A DNA stretch of 64,000 nucleotides from positions 2,852,001 through 2,916,000 of the forward strand of contig NZ_JAPEPI010000001.1 of assembly GCF_026340305.1 (NCBI RefSeq), given 5' to 3'. Below, piece after piece: positions 25,546 through 35,500 of this stretch. This DNA comes from Streptomyces sp. NBC_01381 (GTDB lineage: Bacteria > Actinomycetota > Actinomycetes > Streptomycetales > Streptomycetaceae). Made by a program: the position numbers and the translations under genes. How positions within the stretch are numbered: position 1 is the stretch's first letter; every line of letters starts with the position of its first letter. The notes beneath the pieces are model-generated. The model made no database searches, was not told the origin of the DNA, and was given only the letters and a program-made list of their open reading frames with translations.

Positions 25546-26883
25546 ATGACCACCCCGGCCGAACGCGCGCGGCTAGGCAAGGCGGCCCGCAAACGCGCGT
25601 CCCGCTCCTCGCACGGCGCATGGATACCCTCGGCCGACCGCCCCGACCCGGTGGCCGTCCTGGAACGCCAGGGCAAGGACCGCGTCCAGGAACTCCTCCC
25701 CATCCGCTACGGCAGGATGTCCGCTTCCCCCTTCGCCTTCCTGCGCGGCGCGGCCGCCGTCATGGCGGGGGACATCGCCGTCCAGCGGGACAGCGGCCTG
25801 ACGGTCCAACTCTGCGGTGACGCCCACCTGTTGAACTTCGGCCTGTTCGCCTCGCCGGAACGCACCCTGCTTTTCGACCTCAACGACTTCGACGAGACCT
25901 ACCCCGGCCCCTTCGAATGGGACGTCAAACGCCTGGCCGCGAGCGTCGCCGTGGCGGCCCGCGACAACGGCCACGCGGAGCCCGCCGCCCACGAGGCCGC
26001 CCTCGCGGCGGTGACGGCGTACCGGACCTCGATGCGACGCCTCGCCGGGCTCGGCGAACTCGCCGTCTGGTACGAACAGATAGACGCCCACGGCCTGTTG
26101 ACGCTCATCGGCTCCACCCGCGATCGCAAGCGCCTGACGGCGACCCTCGACCGCGCGCGGCAGCGCACCAGCCTCCAGGCGCTCGGCAAGCTGACCGAGG
26201 AGGTGGACGGAGAGCGCCGCATCATCCACGATCCGCCGCTCCTGGAGCAGGTGGGCGTGCCCGACATGGCGGCGCTGCGGAAGATCTTCGGCGACTACCG
26301 CTCCACGCTCTCCGAGGAGCGCAGGCTCCTCCTCGACCGGTACCACTTCGTGGACGCGGCGCGGAAGGTGGTCGGGGTGGGCAGCGTCGGCACCCGCTGC
26401 TTCATCGTCCTGCTTGCGGGCCGCGACGCCGACGACCCGCTCTTCCTCCAGATCAAGGAGGCGCTGCGATCGGTCCTGGAGGAGCACCTGCCGCAGGGCC
26501 CCTACCGCCACCCCGGTCACCGGGTCGTCGCCGGGCAGCGGCTGCTGCAGGCCTCGGGCGACATCTTCCTGGGCTGGATGACCGGCCCCCAGGGGCGTGC
26601 CTTCTACTGGCGCCAGCTCCGCGACATGAAGGGCTCGGCGGACGTGTCGTCCATGAAGCCCTCGGAACTGTCCCGCTACGCGGGCCTGTGCGGCACGGCC
26701 CTGGCCCGTGCGCACGCCCGCTCCGGCGACCGGATCGCGATCGCCGCGTACCTGGGCGGCGCCGACACGTTCGACCGCGCCGTGGCGGATTTCGCGCTGC
26801 GGTACGTGGCCCAGAACGCGGCGGATCACTCGGCCTTGGGAGAGGCGATGGCCACGGGCGTGGTCGGGGCGGCCGAGGCCTAG
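25546..26883 (+). CDS. DUF2252 family protein
   Basis: This 445-residue protein belongs to DUF2252, a kinase-fold-like family of unknown activity. Recognisable segments are RYGRMSASPFAFLRGAAAVM, the CGDAHLLNFGLFASPER loop resembling an aminoglycoside-phosphotransferase catalytic loop, FDLNDFDETYPGPFEWDVKR, and the C-terminal LRDMKGSADV. Start ATG 25546 follows GGAGAGGGGAGAGGG. The stop codon overlaps that of the convergent gene in the tetranucleotide CTAG at 26880-26883. Phosphotransfer is an inference from fold resemblance. Confidence 0.85.
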   Translation: MTTPAERARLGKAARKRASRSSHGAWIPSADRPDPVAVLERQGKDRVQELLPIRYGRMSASPFAFLRGAAAVMAGDIAVQRDSGLTVQLCGDAHLLNFGLFASPERTLLFDLNDFDETYPGPFEWDVKRLAASVAVAARDNGHAEPAAHEAALAAVTAYRTSMRRLAGLGELAVWYEQIDAHGLLTLIGSTRDRKRLTATLDRARQRTSLQALGKLTEEVDGERRIIHDPPLLEQVGVPDMAALRKIFGDYRSTLSEERRLLLDRYHFVDAARKVVGVGSVGTRCFIVLLAGRDADDPLFLQIKEALRSVLEEHLPQGPYRHPGHRVVAGQRLLQASGDIFLGWMTGPQGRAFYWRQLRDMKGSADVSSMKPSELSRYAGLCGTALARAHARSGDRIAIAAYLGGADTFDRAVADFALRYVAQNAADHSALGEAMATGVVGAAEA

Positions 26884-28001
26884 CGGATCTCGTCCGGCAC
26901 CACCGTCAGCCACCGCTTGTCGGCGGTGACCTTCTGGCCGAGCTCACGCTGCCGGTCGGCGTTGGTCCGCTTCATCTCGTTCAGCTGCTGCATGTACTTG
27001 TCCTTGCGGTTCACCCAGACCCGCACCCCGCCGTGCTGCACATCCGCGGAGTGGAAAAGCATCGGGCCGTCGCTCACCGGGGTGTCGCCGGCCACCAGGA
27101 CGGGCTTCTTCCACTCGTCGATGTAGGTGTTGATGGCCGCCGGCTTGCCCTGGAACCAGGTCAGCGGCGCCCACAGGTTCGGCGTCAGCTCACGCCCCGC
27201 GAGCTTCTTCTGATCGAAGCGGCCCTCGGCGATCTCCTTGCGGGAGCTGGTGACTTCACCGGTCTTGCGGTCCTTGAGCTGCAGGCCGACGCCGATGACG
27301 TTCTCGGGCTTCACGTTGTAGCCGTACTTGGGGTCGGACAGGACCATCCGCACCAGGTCCTCGCTGGCCGCGCTGACGACGTACACCTCTATGCCGTGCG
27401 CCCGCAGGGACTTGTAGAGCTCCTGCATGCCGGTGAAGAACTCGGGCGCCTCGACCTCGGTCTTGGTCAGCTTGCCGTCCTCGTAGTACTCGGCCGGGAT
27501 CGGCTTGTCGTAGGCGAGGAGTTCGTCGACGTACCCCTTGAGCTCCTTCAGCGTGAAACCGGAGAAGATCTGCGCGGCCCACGGATAGCAGACCTGGTCG
27601 TCGACCTCGCAGAGCCGGTTGTAGTAGCTGTACAGGCTCTCCTTGTGCTGCGCCGTGTCCTTGAAGGGGATGACCTTCAGCGACGGGTCCATCGACTTGC
27701 GGGTCAGCACCCCCTTCATCTCCAGGAAGGGCAGGAGCGCCTCCTCCAGGTCGTTGCGGTACGTCGTGTTGTCCGCGTCGAAGACGGCGTACGCACCCTT
27801 GTGGCCGTTCTCCGAGATCACCTTGCCGAGCTTCGCGGCGACCGGCTTCGGCCAGTGCGGCAGCTCGGCCGCGGTCTTGACCGAGGTGTCGGCCGCCGTC
27901 GCCTCCGTGCCCGGCCAGAGCGCCACGCCCGCGAGCACCGCCGCGGTGAGCGCGCCCGCCGTACCGAGAACCGCGAGCTTGCCCTTTGCTCCTACTGCCA
28001 T
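26880..28001 (-). CDS. Exported HAD-superfamily phosphatase-like protein
   Basis: This 373-residue protein begins with a signal or anchor segment (about residues 8-32). HAD motif I, AVFDADNTTY (about 69-78), has the DxDNT form used by phosphoserine-phosphatase-like members. Motif II is likely YVVSAASEDLV and motif III/IV the VLVAGDTPVSDGPML segment. It would hydrolyse a phosphate ester outside the membrane. Start ATG 28001 lies behind AGGGGGC. It is convergent with DUF2252 with overlapping stops. The substrate is unknown. Confidence 0.82.
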   Translation of the reverse strand: MAVGAKGKLAVLGTAGALTAAVLAGVALWPGTEATAADTSVKTAAELPHWPKPVAAKLGKVISENGHKGAYAVFDADNTTYRNDLEEALLPFLEMKGVLTRKSMDPSLKVIPFKDTAQHKESLYSYYNRLCEVDDQVCYPWAAQIFSGFTLKELKGYVDELLAYDKPIPAEYYEDGKLTKTEVEAPEFFTGMQELYKSLRAHGIEVYVVSAASEDLVRMVLSDPKYGYNVKPENVIGVGLQLKDRKTGEVTSSRKEIAEGRFDQKKLAGRELTPNLWAPLTWFQGKPAAINTYIDEWKKPVLVAGDTPVSDGPMLFHSADVQHGGVRVWVNRKDKYMQQLNEMKRTNADRQRELGQKVTADKRWLTVVPDEIR

Positions 28002-28184
28002 GTTTCTGCCCCCTGAGAGCGGTCTGCGCCCCGTCCGGAGCGGCGGGTCATCGTACGAGGTCAGACGGCAGATTCCCATGATCGACGTCACCGGTCGTGA
28101 GGGGCATGGACCGGCCCCGCGCGGGTAGCAGCATCGAACGCTTCCGCCCCGCGCCCGGGCCCCGTGCATCGCATACTGGAACGT

Positions 28185-29051
28185 ATGGAGACCGGCTCCC
28201 GCGAGTTCGTGCGGGCCGTCCCGCGGCTCGACGGCATGGTCGTGTCCGCGGTCGGCTACCGCACCACGGGCGAGCTGCCTGGCCTGCACCGCGGCCTGCC
28301 CTCCCCGTATCTCACCCTGATCTTCTCGTTCGACGGCCCGGTCGTCAGCGGCCTCACCCCCGAGCAGGCGGGCGGCGCCGACGCGATCAGCACGGACATC
28401 GTCCTCGGCGGTCTGCACCAGTCACCGGCGTACGTCGTCAAGCCCGAGCACGAGGCGGGCATCCAGCTCGCCGTGCATCCGCTCGCCGCCCGCGCCCTGT
28501 TCGGCGTACCGGCCGCCGAGCTCGCCGGTGACATCGTCACGTCCGGCACGGAGGTGATGGGGCGCCGCGCCGCCGACGTACGGGAGCTGCTGTGCGAGCG
28601 GGACACCTGGGAGGAGCGATTCGCCGCCCTGTCCGCCTACTTGAGGCAGCGGGTTGCCGCCGGCGACGCCCGCGGATCCGTCCGCCCCGAGGTCGCCGAG
28701 GCCTGGGCCTGGCTGGCCAGGCACCGGGGCGCGGGCACGATCGGCGGTCTCTCCCGGCACGTCGCGCTCAGCGAGCGCAGGCTCACCGCCCTCTTCCGCG
28801 CCGAGACGGGGATCGGCCCCAAGCAGGCCGCCCGCCTGATGCGCTTCCAGCGCGCGCGGAACACCGTCGTGCGCTCCGTCGCCGCGGGCGCCGCGCCCGA
28901 TCTGGCGCGGGTCGCCGCGGACTGCGGCTATTTCGACCACTCCCACCTGGTGCGGGACTTCCGGCAGTACACCGGCACGAGCCCCAGCGGCTGGCTGGCC
29001 GAAGAGTGCCGGAATATCCAAGCCGGGAGCCATGGCGGAGGCGAAGAGTAG
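28185..29051 (+). CDS. AraC-family transcriptional regulator
   Basis: This 288-residue regulator has a variable N-terminal effector region (residues 1-160) and a C-terminal AraC/XylS double helix-turn-helix (about 185-275: LSRHVALSERRLTALFRAETGIGPKQAARLMRF and VAADCGYFDHSHLVRDFRQYTGTSPSGW, quoted in part). It starts at ATG 28185. Five bases after its stop begins a VOC-family gene on the same strand, so it probably controls or is co-expressed with it. Confidence 0.88.
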   Translation: METGSREFVRAVPRLDGMVVSAVGYRTTGELPGLHRGLPSPYLTLIFSFDGPVVSGLTPEQAGGADAISTDIVLGGLHQSPAYVVKPEHEAGIQLAVHPLAARALFGVPAAELAGDIVTSGTEVMGRRAADVRELLCERDTWEERFAALSAYLRQRVAAGDARGSVRPEVAEAWAWLARHRGAGTIGGLSRHVALSERRLTALFRAETGIGPKQAARLMRFQRARNTVVRSVAAGAAPDLARVAADCGYFDHSHLVRDFRQYTGTSPSGWLAEECRNIQAGSHGGGEE

Positions 29052-29056
29052 GAGCC

Positions 29057-29500
29057 ATGAACACCACCGAGAAGCAGCAGACCCAGACCGCAGCCACCCC
29101 CGCGGGACGCGCCCCCGACGTCTGGCCGACCCTCCAGGCCCACGACGCACCCGCCCTGATCGACTTCCTCGTCGGCACGGTCGGCTTCCTGCGCACCGCC
29201 GTCTACGAGGACGGCGACCGCGTGGCCCACGCCGAGCTCGACTGGCCCGAGGGCGGGGCGATCATGCTCGGCTCGTACGACGAGAAGGCCGAGGCCTGGT
29301 GCCTCAAGCCGGGCACCTTCGGCGCGTACGTCGTCACGGACCATGTCGACGATCTCTATGGGCGCCTCACCGATGCCGGAGTGGAGATCATCCGCGAGAT
29401 CGAGGACCAGCCGTACGGCAGCCGGGAGTTCGCCATCGCCGACCCCGAGGGCAACAAGTGGTCCTTCGGCACCTACCGCGGCTCGCCCCGGCCCGCGTGA
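29057..29500 (+). CDS. VOC (glyoxalase/bleomycin-resistance fold) protein
   Basis: This 147-residue vicinal-oxygen-chelate protein starts at ATG 29057 with GGAG five bases ahead. The beta-alpha-beta-beta-beta repeats are visible as ALIDFLVGTVGFLRTAVYED ... VAHAELDWPEGGAIMLGS and YVVTDHVDDLYGRLTDAGVE ... REFAIADPEGNKWSFGTY. His and Glu residues suitable for metal binding are present. Members act as lyases, dioxygenases or drug-binding proteins. It is operonic with the AraC gene. Confidence 0.85.
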   Translation: MNTTEKQQTQTAATPAGRAPDVWPTLQAHDAPALIDFLVGTVGFLRTAVYEDGDRVAHAELDWPEGGAIMLGSYDEKAEAWCLKPGTFGAYVVTDHVDDLYGRLTDAGVEIIREIEDQPYGSREFAIADPEGNKWSFGTYRGSPRPA

Positions 29501-29524
29501 TAATTTGCGCACGCCAGTCAAACC

Positions 29525-29672
29525 CACACCAGGGCCAGGGAATCCGGTGCGAATCCGGAACTGACGCGCAGCGGTGAGGGGGAACGGGCGGGGCCACGGC
29601 CACTGGGCGTCCACGGACGCCTGGGAAGGCGCCCCGCCCGGCCGATCCCCGAGTCCGAAGACCTGCTGGCAC
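29525..29672 (+). promoter_or_regulatory. Cobalamin (B12) riboswitch
   Basis: The leader carries the ordered landmarks of a cobalamin riboswitch: CCAGGGCCAGGGAATCCGG at the 5' side, GTGCGAATCCGGAACTGAC, the GCAGCGGTGAGG element, CCACTGGGCG, CTGGGAAGGCG, and the B12-box region AGTCCGAAGACCTGCTGGC at the 3' side. It ends about 78 bases before the GTG of the binding-protein gene, so it most likely shuts off the transporter operon when corrinoid is plentiful. The remaining leader to 29750 holds no gene. Confidence 0.92.
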
Positions 29673-29750
29673 CTCTGTCCGCGCACCGGGCGGCGGAGGT
29701 GATCAAGCAGGCCAGGCTCCGCGTATGAGCCATGAGACTCAAGGGATCGT

Positions 29751-30791
29751 GTGTCCTCCACAGCCCGTCGTGTACGTATACCCGTCCTCCTCGGCATGGC
29801 CCTGGCCGTCACGCTGACCTCCTGCGGTGGCTCGTCGACGCCCTCCACCACGGACAAGAAGGCTGCCGGCTACCCGCTGACCCTCACCTCCTGCGGCAAG
29901 AAGTCGCAGATCGAGGCGCCGCCGCGGCGGGCGGTCTCCCTCGACCAGGGCTCCACGGAGATCCTGCTCTCCCTCGGCCTCGCCGACCGCATGGCAGGCA
30001 CCGGCACCTGGACCGACCCGGTCCTGAAGGGCCTGGAGAAGGACAACGCCAAGGTCCCCCGGCTCTCCGACCGCTACCCGTCCTTCGAGAAGGTCCTCGC
30101 CCAGGAGCCGGACTTCGTGACCGCCTCCTTCCTGGCGACGGTGAGCAAGGGCGGCGTCGCCGACCGCGCCAAGTTCACCGAGCTCGGCGTCCCCTCGTAC
30201 GTCTCGCCCACCGACTGCGCGGGCAAGGACAACACCGGCGACGGCGACGGCAGCCGCGTCAAGGCGCTCACCATGGACACGGTGTACGGCGAAGTGCGCG
30301 ACCTGGCGCGGGCGTTCGGGGTCCAGAAGCGCGGCGAGCGCCTGGTCGCCGGCTTGAAGTCCCGCCTGGCGAAGGCCAAGCAGGGCATCGACGCCTCCGA
30401 CACGACGCTCCTCTACTGGTTCTCCGACTCCAAGGCCCCCTACATAGCGGGCTGCTGCGGCGCCCCCGGCATCATCACGCGCGAGCTCGGCGCCAAGAAC
30501 GTCTTCGACGACACCCGCGAGGAGTGGCCCCAGATCAACTGGGAGACGGTGGCGGACCGTGACCCCGACGTCCTGGTCATCGGCGACCTCACCCGCAAGT
30601 CGCAGACGGCCGAGAGCGCGAAGAAGAAGATCGAGTTCCTGGAGTCCAACCCGGTCACCAAGAATCTGACCGCCGTGAAGAAGAAGCGGTACGTCCTGCT
30701 CAGCGGCCAGGCGATGAACCCCACGATCCGGACGGTGGACGGAGTGGAGCAAGTGGCGGACGCACTACGCGAGTTCGGGCTCGCCAAGTGA
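29751..30791 (+). CDS. ABC transporter substrate-binding lipoprotein (likely corrinoid, BtuF-like)
   Basis: This 346-residue lipoprotein starts at GTG 29751 behind AAGGGA. A signal ends in lipobox LTSC (cysteine at residue 25), followed by a TroA/FecB-type binding fold: QGSTEILLSLGLADRMAGTG near the start of the N-lobe and GAKNVFDDTREEWPQINWE in the C-lobe. The cobalamin riboswitch directly upstream indicates that the ligand is a corrinoid, though iron-siderophore binding proteins share this fold. Its stop overlaps the permease start, so the three genes are translated as a coupled operon. Confidence 0.88.
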   Translation: MSSTARRVRIPVLLGMALAVTLTSCGGSSTPSTTDKKAAGYPLTLTSCGKKSQIEAPPRRAVSLDQGSTEILLSLGLADRMAGTGTWTDPVLKGLEKDNAKVPRLSDRYPSFEKVLAQEPDFVTASFLATVSKGGVADRAKFTELGVPSYVSPTDCAGKDNTGDGDGSRVKALTMDTVYGEVRDLARAFGVQKRGERLVAGLKSRLAKAKQGIDASDTTLLYWFSDSKAPYIAGCCGAPGIITRELGAKNVFDDTREEWPQINWETVADRDPDVLVIGDLTRKSQTAESAKKKIEFLESNPVTKNLTAVKKKRYVLLSGQAMNPTIRTVDGVEQVADALREFGLAK

Positions 30792-31807
30792 CGCTCGCGC
30801 GGGGCGCCCTGCTGTGGGCGGCGGGCGTCGCCGCGCTCGCGCTCTCCGTGGCGGTGGCCGTCACCATCGGCCCCGCCGCCATCTCCGTACCGGATGTGTT
30901 CTCGGCGGTCGTGGCGCACCTCGGCGGGGGAGAGACGGGGCTCACGCCGCTGCGGGACGGCATCGTCTGGAACCTGCGGATGCCGCGCACCCTGCTCGCC
31001 GCGGTGTGCGGCGCGGGCCTCGCGGTCTGCGGGACGGTCCTCCAGTCCCTGCTGCGCAACCCGCTCGCGGACCCCTTCGTCCTCGGCGTCTCCTCCGGGG
31101 CGTCCACGGGAGCCGTCGTGGTCGTCGTCCTCGGGGTCGGTGGGGGAGTCGTGTCGGTCTCGGCGGGCGCCTTCGCCGGCGCCCTGTGCTCCTTCGCCCT
31201 GGTCCTGCTGCTCAGCCATGCGCTGGGCGGGAGCGCCGACCGCGTCGTGCTCTCCGGCGTCGCGGCCATGCAGCTGTTCTCGGCGCTCACCTCGTTCGTG
31301 ATCCTGACGGCGGCCGACGCGGAGACGACGCGCGGGGTGCTGTTCTGGCTGCTCGGCTCGCTCAGCGGGGTGGGCTGGACGGACGTATGGATCTGCGCCG
31401 CGGTCCTCCTGGCGGCGCTCACCGTCTGCCTGGCGCAGGCCCGCACCCTGGACGCCTTCGCGTTCGGCCAGGACGCGGCGGCGACGCTGGGCGTCCACGT
31501 GGCCCGCACCCGTCTGATCCTGCTCTCCGTCACCGCCCTGCTGACGGCGGTCCTGGTCAGCAGCGCGGGCGCCATCGGCTTCGTCGGCCTTGTCCTGCCG
31601 CACGCGGCCCGCGCGGTGGTCGGCTCCGGGCACGCGCGGCTGCTCCCGGTCACGGCGCTGGCGGGCGCGGTGTTCCTGGTGTGGGTGGACACACTGGCCC
31701 GCACGGTCCTTGACCCCCAGGAAGTGCCGGTGGGAGTCGTGACGTCCCTGATCGGCGTCCCTGCGTTCGTCCTGGTCCTCTACCGCACGCGGAAGGCCGC
31801 CCTATGA
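30788..31807 (+). CDS. FecCD/BtuC-type ABC transporter permease
   Basis: This 339-residue permease has about ten transmembrane helices and the FecCD family segments RMPRTLLAAVCGAGLAVCG, LQSLLRNPLADPFVLGVSSG and GAIGFVGLVLPHAAR; the last contacts the ATPase. Start GTG 30788 overlaps the upstream stop (GTGA). It forms the membrane channel of the riboswitch-controlled importer. Confidence 0.92.
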   Translation: MTLARGALLWAAGVAALALSVAVAVTIGPAAISVPDVFSAVVAHLGGGETGLTPLRDGIVWNLRMPRTLLAAVCGAGLAVCGTVLQSLLRNPLADPFVLGVSSGASTGAVVVVVLGVGGGVVSVSAGAFAGALCSFALVLLLSHALGGSADRVVLSGVAAMQLFSALTSFVILTAADAETTRGVLFWLLGSLSGVGWTDVWICAAVLLAALTVCLAQARTLDAFAFGQDAAATLGVHVARTRLILLSVTALLTAVLVSSAGAIGFVGLVLPHAARAVVGSGHARLLPVTALAGAVFLVWVDTLARTVLDPQEVPVGVVTSLIGVPAFVLVLYRTRKAAL

Positions 31808-32571
31808 CCGCCGGACTGCGAGCGGACCGGGTCAGCCGCCGGGCGGGCGGCCGCCTCATCGTCGACGGGGTGAGCATCGCCCCGCCGCCGGGCGCGACGG
31901 TCGGCCTCCTCGGCCCCAACGGCTCGGGCAAGTCCACCCTCCTGCGCCTGCTCGCCGGTGTCCTCTCCCCGGCCTCGGGGGTGGTCACCCTGGACGGCCG
32001 CCCGCTGCCGGAACTCGGCCGCCGGACGGTGGCCCGCAGAGTGGCCGTCGTCGACCAACACTCCGTGACCCAGGTCGACTTGACCGTACGAGACGTCGTA
32101 CGCCTGGGCCGCATCCCGCACCGCAGGGCCTGGTCCCCGCCGTCGGCGCAGGACGACGAGGCGGTGTCCGATGCCCTTGCCCGCACCGGCCTCACCGACC
32201 GCGCCGCCCAGTCCTGGCACACCCTCTCCGGCGGCGAACGCCAACGCGTCCAGATAGCCCGCGCGTTGGCCCAGAACCCCCGCGAACTCCTCCTGGACGA
32301 GCCCACCAACCACCTGGACATCCACCACCAGCTGGACCTGCTCTCCCTGGTGGCCGACCTCCCCGTGACGAGCGTCGTCGCCCTGCACGACCTCAACCTG
32401 GCGGCGATGTTCTGCGACCACCTGCTGGTCCTGCACGAGGGCACGGCCCACGCGGCGGGCACCCCCGCCGACGTGCTCACCGAGGAGCTGATCGCGAAGG
32501 TGTACGGGGTGCGGGCGGTGGTGACCGGGACCACGGACGGGCGCCCGGCGATCCGGTTTCTCAGAAGCTAG
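31804..32571 (+). CDS. ABC transporter ATP-binding protein (BtuD/FecE-like)
   Basis: This 255-residue ATPase has Walker A GPNGSGKST (about residues 37-45), Q-loop around VVDQH, signature LSGGERQR (about 142-149), Walker B ELLLDEPTNHLD (about 161-172) and the switch His in ALHDL. Start ATG 31804 overlaps the permease stop (ATGA). It is the energising subunit of the importer encoded by the three coupled genes. Confidence 0.93.
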   Translation: MTAGLRADRVSRRAGGRLIVDGVSIAPPPGATVGLLGPNGSGKSTLLRLLAGVLSPASGVVTLDGRPLPELGRRTVARRVAVVDQHSVTQVDLTVRDVVRLGRIPHRRAWSPPSAQDDEAVSDALARTGLTDRAAQSWHTLSGGERQRVQIARALAQNPRELLLDEPTNHLDIHHQLDLLSLVADLPVTSVVALHDLNLAAMFCDHLLVLHEGTAHAAGTPADVLTEELIAKVYGVRAVVTGTTDGRPAIRFLRS

Positions 32572-32590
32572 ATGCTCAGAAACGGGATTC

Positions 32591-35500
32591 TCAGAAATTG
32601 GAGATCACGCTGGTGATCACATCATTGATCATCTTGGGGTTCTTCGCGTCGTACGCCCGTCCTCCGGTGGCCGATGCGACCTCCTGGAGGACGGTCCTGC
32701 CCCCGGCGTCCTTCTCGTCCGCCTTGTCGCCGTAGGCAATCGTGAACACCCGGATCTGCGGCTTTCCGCGATCGCCGATCCGCTTCAGGAGCTTGTCGAG
32801 CGACAGGCTGTTGCTGTCTTCGTTGACGCCGTCGGTCAGCAGCACGACCGCGTTGATGGCCGCCGGGTCGTAGTCCTCGCGCAGCGTCTTCACGGCGGCG
32901 TCCAGGGTGTCGTAGAGGCCGGTCGCGCCGCCCGGCTCAAGCCCGGTGACGTTGTCGGTCAGCGCCTTCGAGCGGGGGCCGCCGGACAGCTTTCCGTCGA
33001 ACGGGCCGAGCGGCACCAGTTCCTTGTGGTCGCGGCCGCCGCCGAGGACGTCGGCATCCGAGAACTTCCAGAGGCCGACCCGGTCGCTCTTGTAGAACTC
33101 CCCGAACAGGGCGGGCTCGGCCCGCTTCAGGAGCTCCATCTTCGTGTCGCCCGTGCCCGGCACCTCGCTGTTCATCGACTCGGACGTGTCGATGACGGTC
33201 AGGACGTTGGCGCGCCTGCGGAGCGTGGGCCAGAGCTCAAGCAGCCGGTCGAGCACATCGCCCTCGGGCAGCCGCATGGGAGTGAAGGGGGCGTCGGGCA
33301 GCACTCCGTTGGCCTCGGCGACCTGCCCGGTTCCTTTGAGGACCTTGCCTTCGTGGGTGCGGTAGCCGTACGGCGCGAAGTGCTTCTTGAACACCGCGGG
33401 GGTGCGCAGATAGTCGAGGAAGTCACCGGAGACCGCCTTCTGTGCCGCGGTCATGCCGTTGAGCTCGATGTAGGGGTGCTCGGAGAACGGGATCCCGTCC
33501 TTGGGATAGAAGGAGGCCAGCGGGGTGTGCGGCTTGCTGGTCCTCGCGCAGCCCTTGTCGTCGCTCGGAGCCCCGCACGGATACCCGGCGTTGTACGCCA
33601 CGACGGTGTTCTCCTCCAGCGTGACGGCGGAGATGTACGACATGGCCTTGTCCGGGCCCGCCTCGCTCGCCTCGCGGAGGTTGGCGAGGAACGTCAGTGT
33701 CGTGTCGCCGTAGTGGACCGCGGACTTCTCGATGCTCTTGACGAAGTCCTGGTTGGCGGGCTTGTCGATGTGCGGGGTGCTCAGTTCGCTGCTGGTGCCG
33801 GTCTTGGCGAAGAAGGCGGCGACGGTGGCGTTGAGTCCGGACGTCGAGTAGCCGGGGTTCGTCTTGCCGAGCTTGAAGGCGCCCCACTCCGGCCGGTTGT
33901 GCTCCTTCCAGAACCCGTCGGCGTCCTTCGACCAGTCCGCGAGCTCCTTCCAGCTGATCGTCCGCTCGGGCCAGCCGAGCTCCTTGGCCATCGGCTTGGG
34001 CATCGCGATGGTCAGGGGGCTCTGCGCGATCGGCTTCGCCTGCTCCTGCTCGGGGAACAGCTCTTTCGCCGTCTCCTTCGCGCGGCTGCGGGCCAGCGAG
34101 AGCCATGAACTCCCGGCGGGCGACCACACGTTGGGCTTGTCCCCGTCGGACTCGTCCCACCCGTCGGCGAGCGCGCGCATCGCGGTGCCCGAATTGACCC
34201 CGACGACCTGGACCCTGGTGCACTTGCCTGCGCCGCGGCGGTTTCCGTAGTCGCTCGCCGCCTTCTCCAGGGACTCCGACAGATCGACGGACGCGGCGAT
34301 CCGCACGGTGGTGTCCGCGTCCGAGCACCTCGGGAGCGCGGCGGGGGATGCCGGGCCCTTGTCGTCCGCGCCGCCGCCCTGACACGAGACAACGATGGGC
34401 GTGATGATGCCCGCGAGGGCGAGGAACGCCGCGGAGATCAGGAGAGGTCTGCGTCTTGAGCGCAGCTTGGCGCCGAGCCGATGTCTGGGGGGTGGGGAAG
34501 GGGTGCGGGGCTGGGGGTGGGGGTGGGGTTCGGCGGGGCGTGGGGGAAGGGGGGTGGTGCCCGTGTCGGTGCCGGTGGGGGTGCGGGTGCCGGTGTTGAT
34601 GCCGGTCGGCAGTGTCGGGGTGCGGGCCGGCTCGCTCGCCTGCCGCTCCGGGGCCGGCTCGCTCTGCGCCTGGCTGACGGGCGCCTGCCCGGTCGGGGCC
34701 TCACGGGCGGGATCTACGGGCGGCGCTTGGCCGGTCCGTGCTTCAGGGGGTGGTGCTGCACCGGGTGGTGCTGCACCGGGTGGCGCTGCGACGGGCGGCA
34801 CTTCGACGGGCGGCGCTGAGACGGGCGGTGCTGCACCGGGCGGCACTTCGACGGGTGGTGCTGCGCCGGGCGGCGCTTCGACAGGCGGCGCTGAGACAGG
34901 CGGCGCTGCACCGGGCGGCGCTGAGACACGCGGTGCTGCACCGGGCAGCGCCTCGACGGGCAGCGCTTCGACCTGCGGCGCTTCACCGGGCGGTGCCGGC
35001 TTGAGCGCGCTCAGGACGGCGAAGGCGGCCTCGGCCGCGTTCCCGGCGGCGGCCGGCTGGGAACCTGCGGCGTCGGCGATGTGCTTCTGGCCGTCGGCCT
35101 TGTCGCTGATGCCGCGGATGGTGAGCCAGAGCGTGCCGGCGAGGTGGGCCGCCTGGGCGACGCCCGCGCTCTCCATCTCGATGGCCACGGCGTCGTTGAA
35201 CCGCTCGTCGAGCTGCGCGGCGAGGGCGGAGTCCGGGCTGTTGAGCACGACTTCGCCGGCCGCGACCGGCTTGAAGTGCACCGTGCCCTGCCACCGCGGG
35301 CCGCGCAGAGCGAACTTCGCGGCCTGCAGCAGCCGGTGCGAGGCTTCCCAGCTCCGTGGGCGTGACTTGAAGCCGTCCGCGGACTCCTTGCCGCCGTGCA
35401 CCGCGTGCACACGGGTCGCCACGACGACGTCCCCGAGCTGGATGTCGCTCTTCACGCCGCCCGCGATCCCGACGAAGAACAGCGCGTCGGGCTGCAGCCA

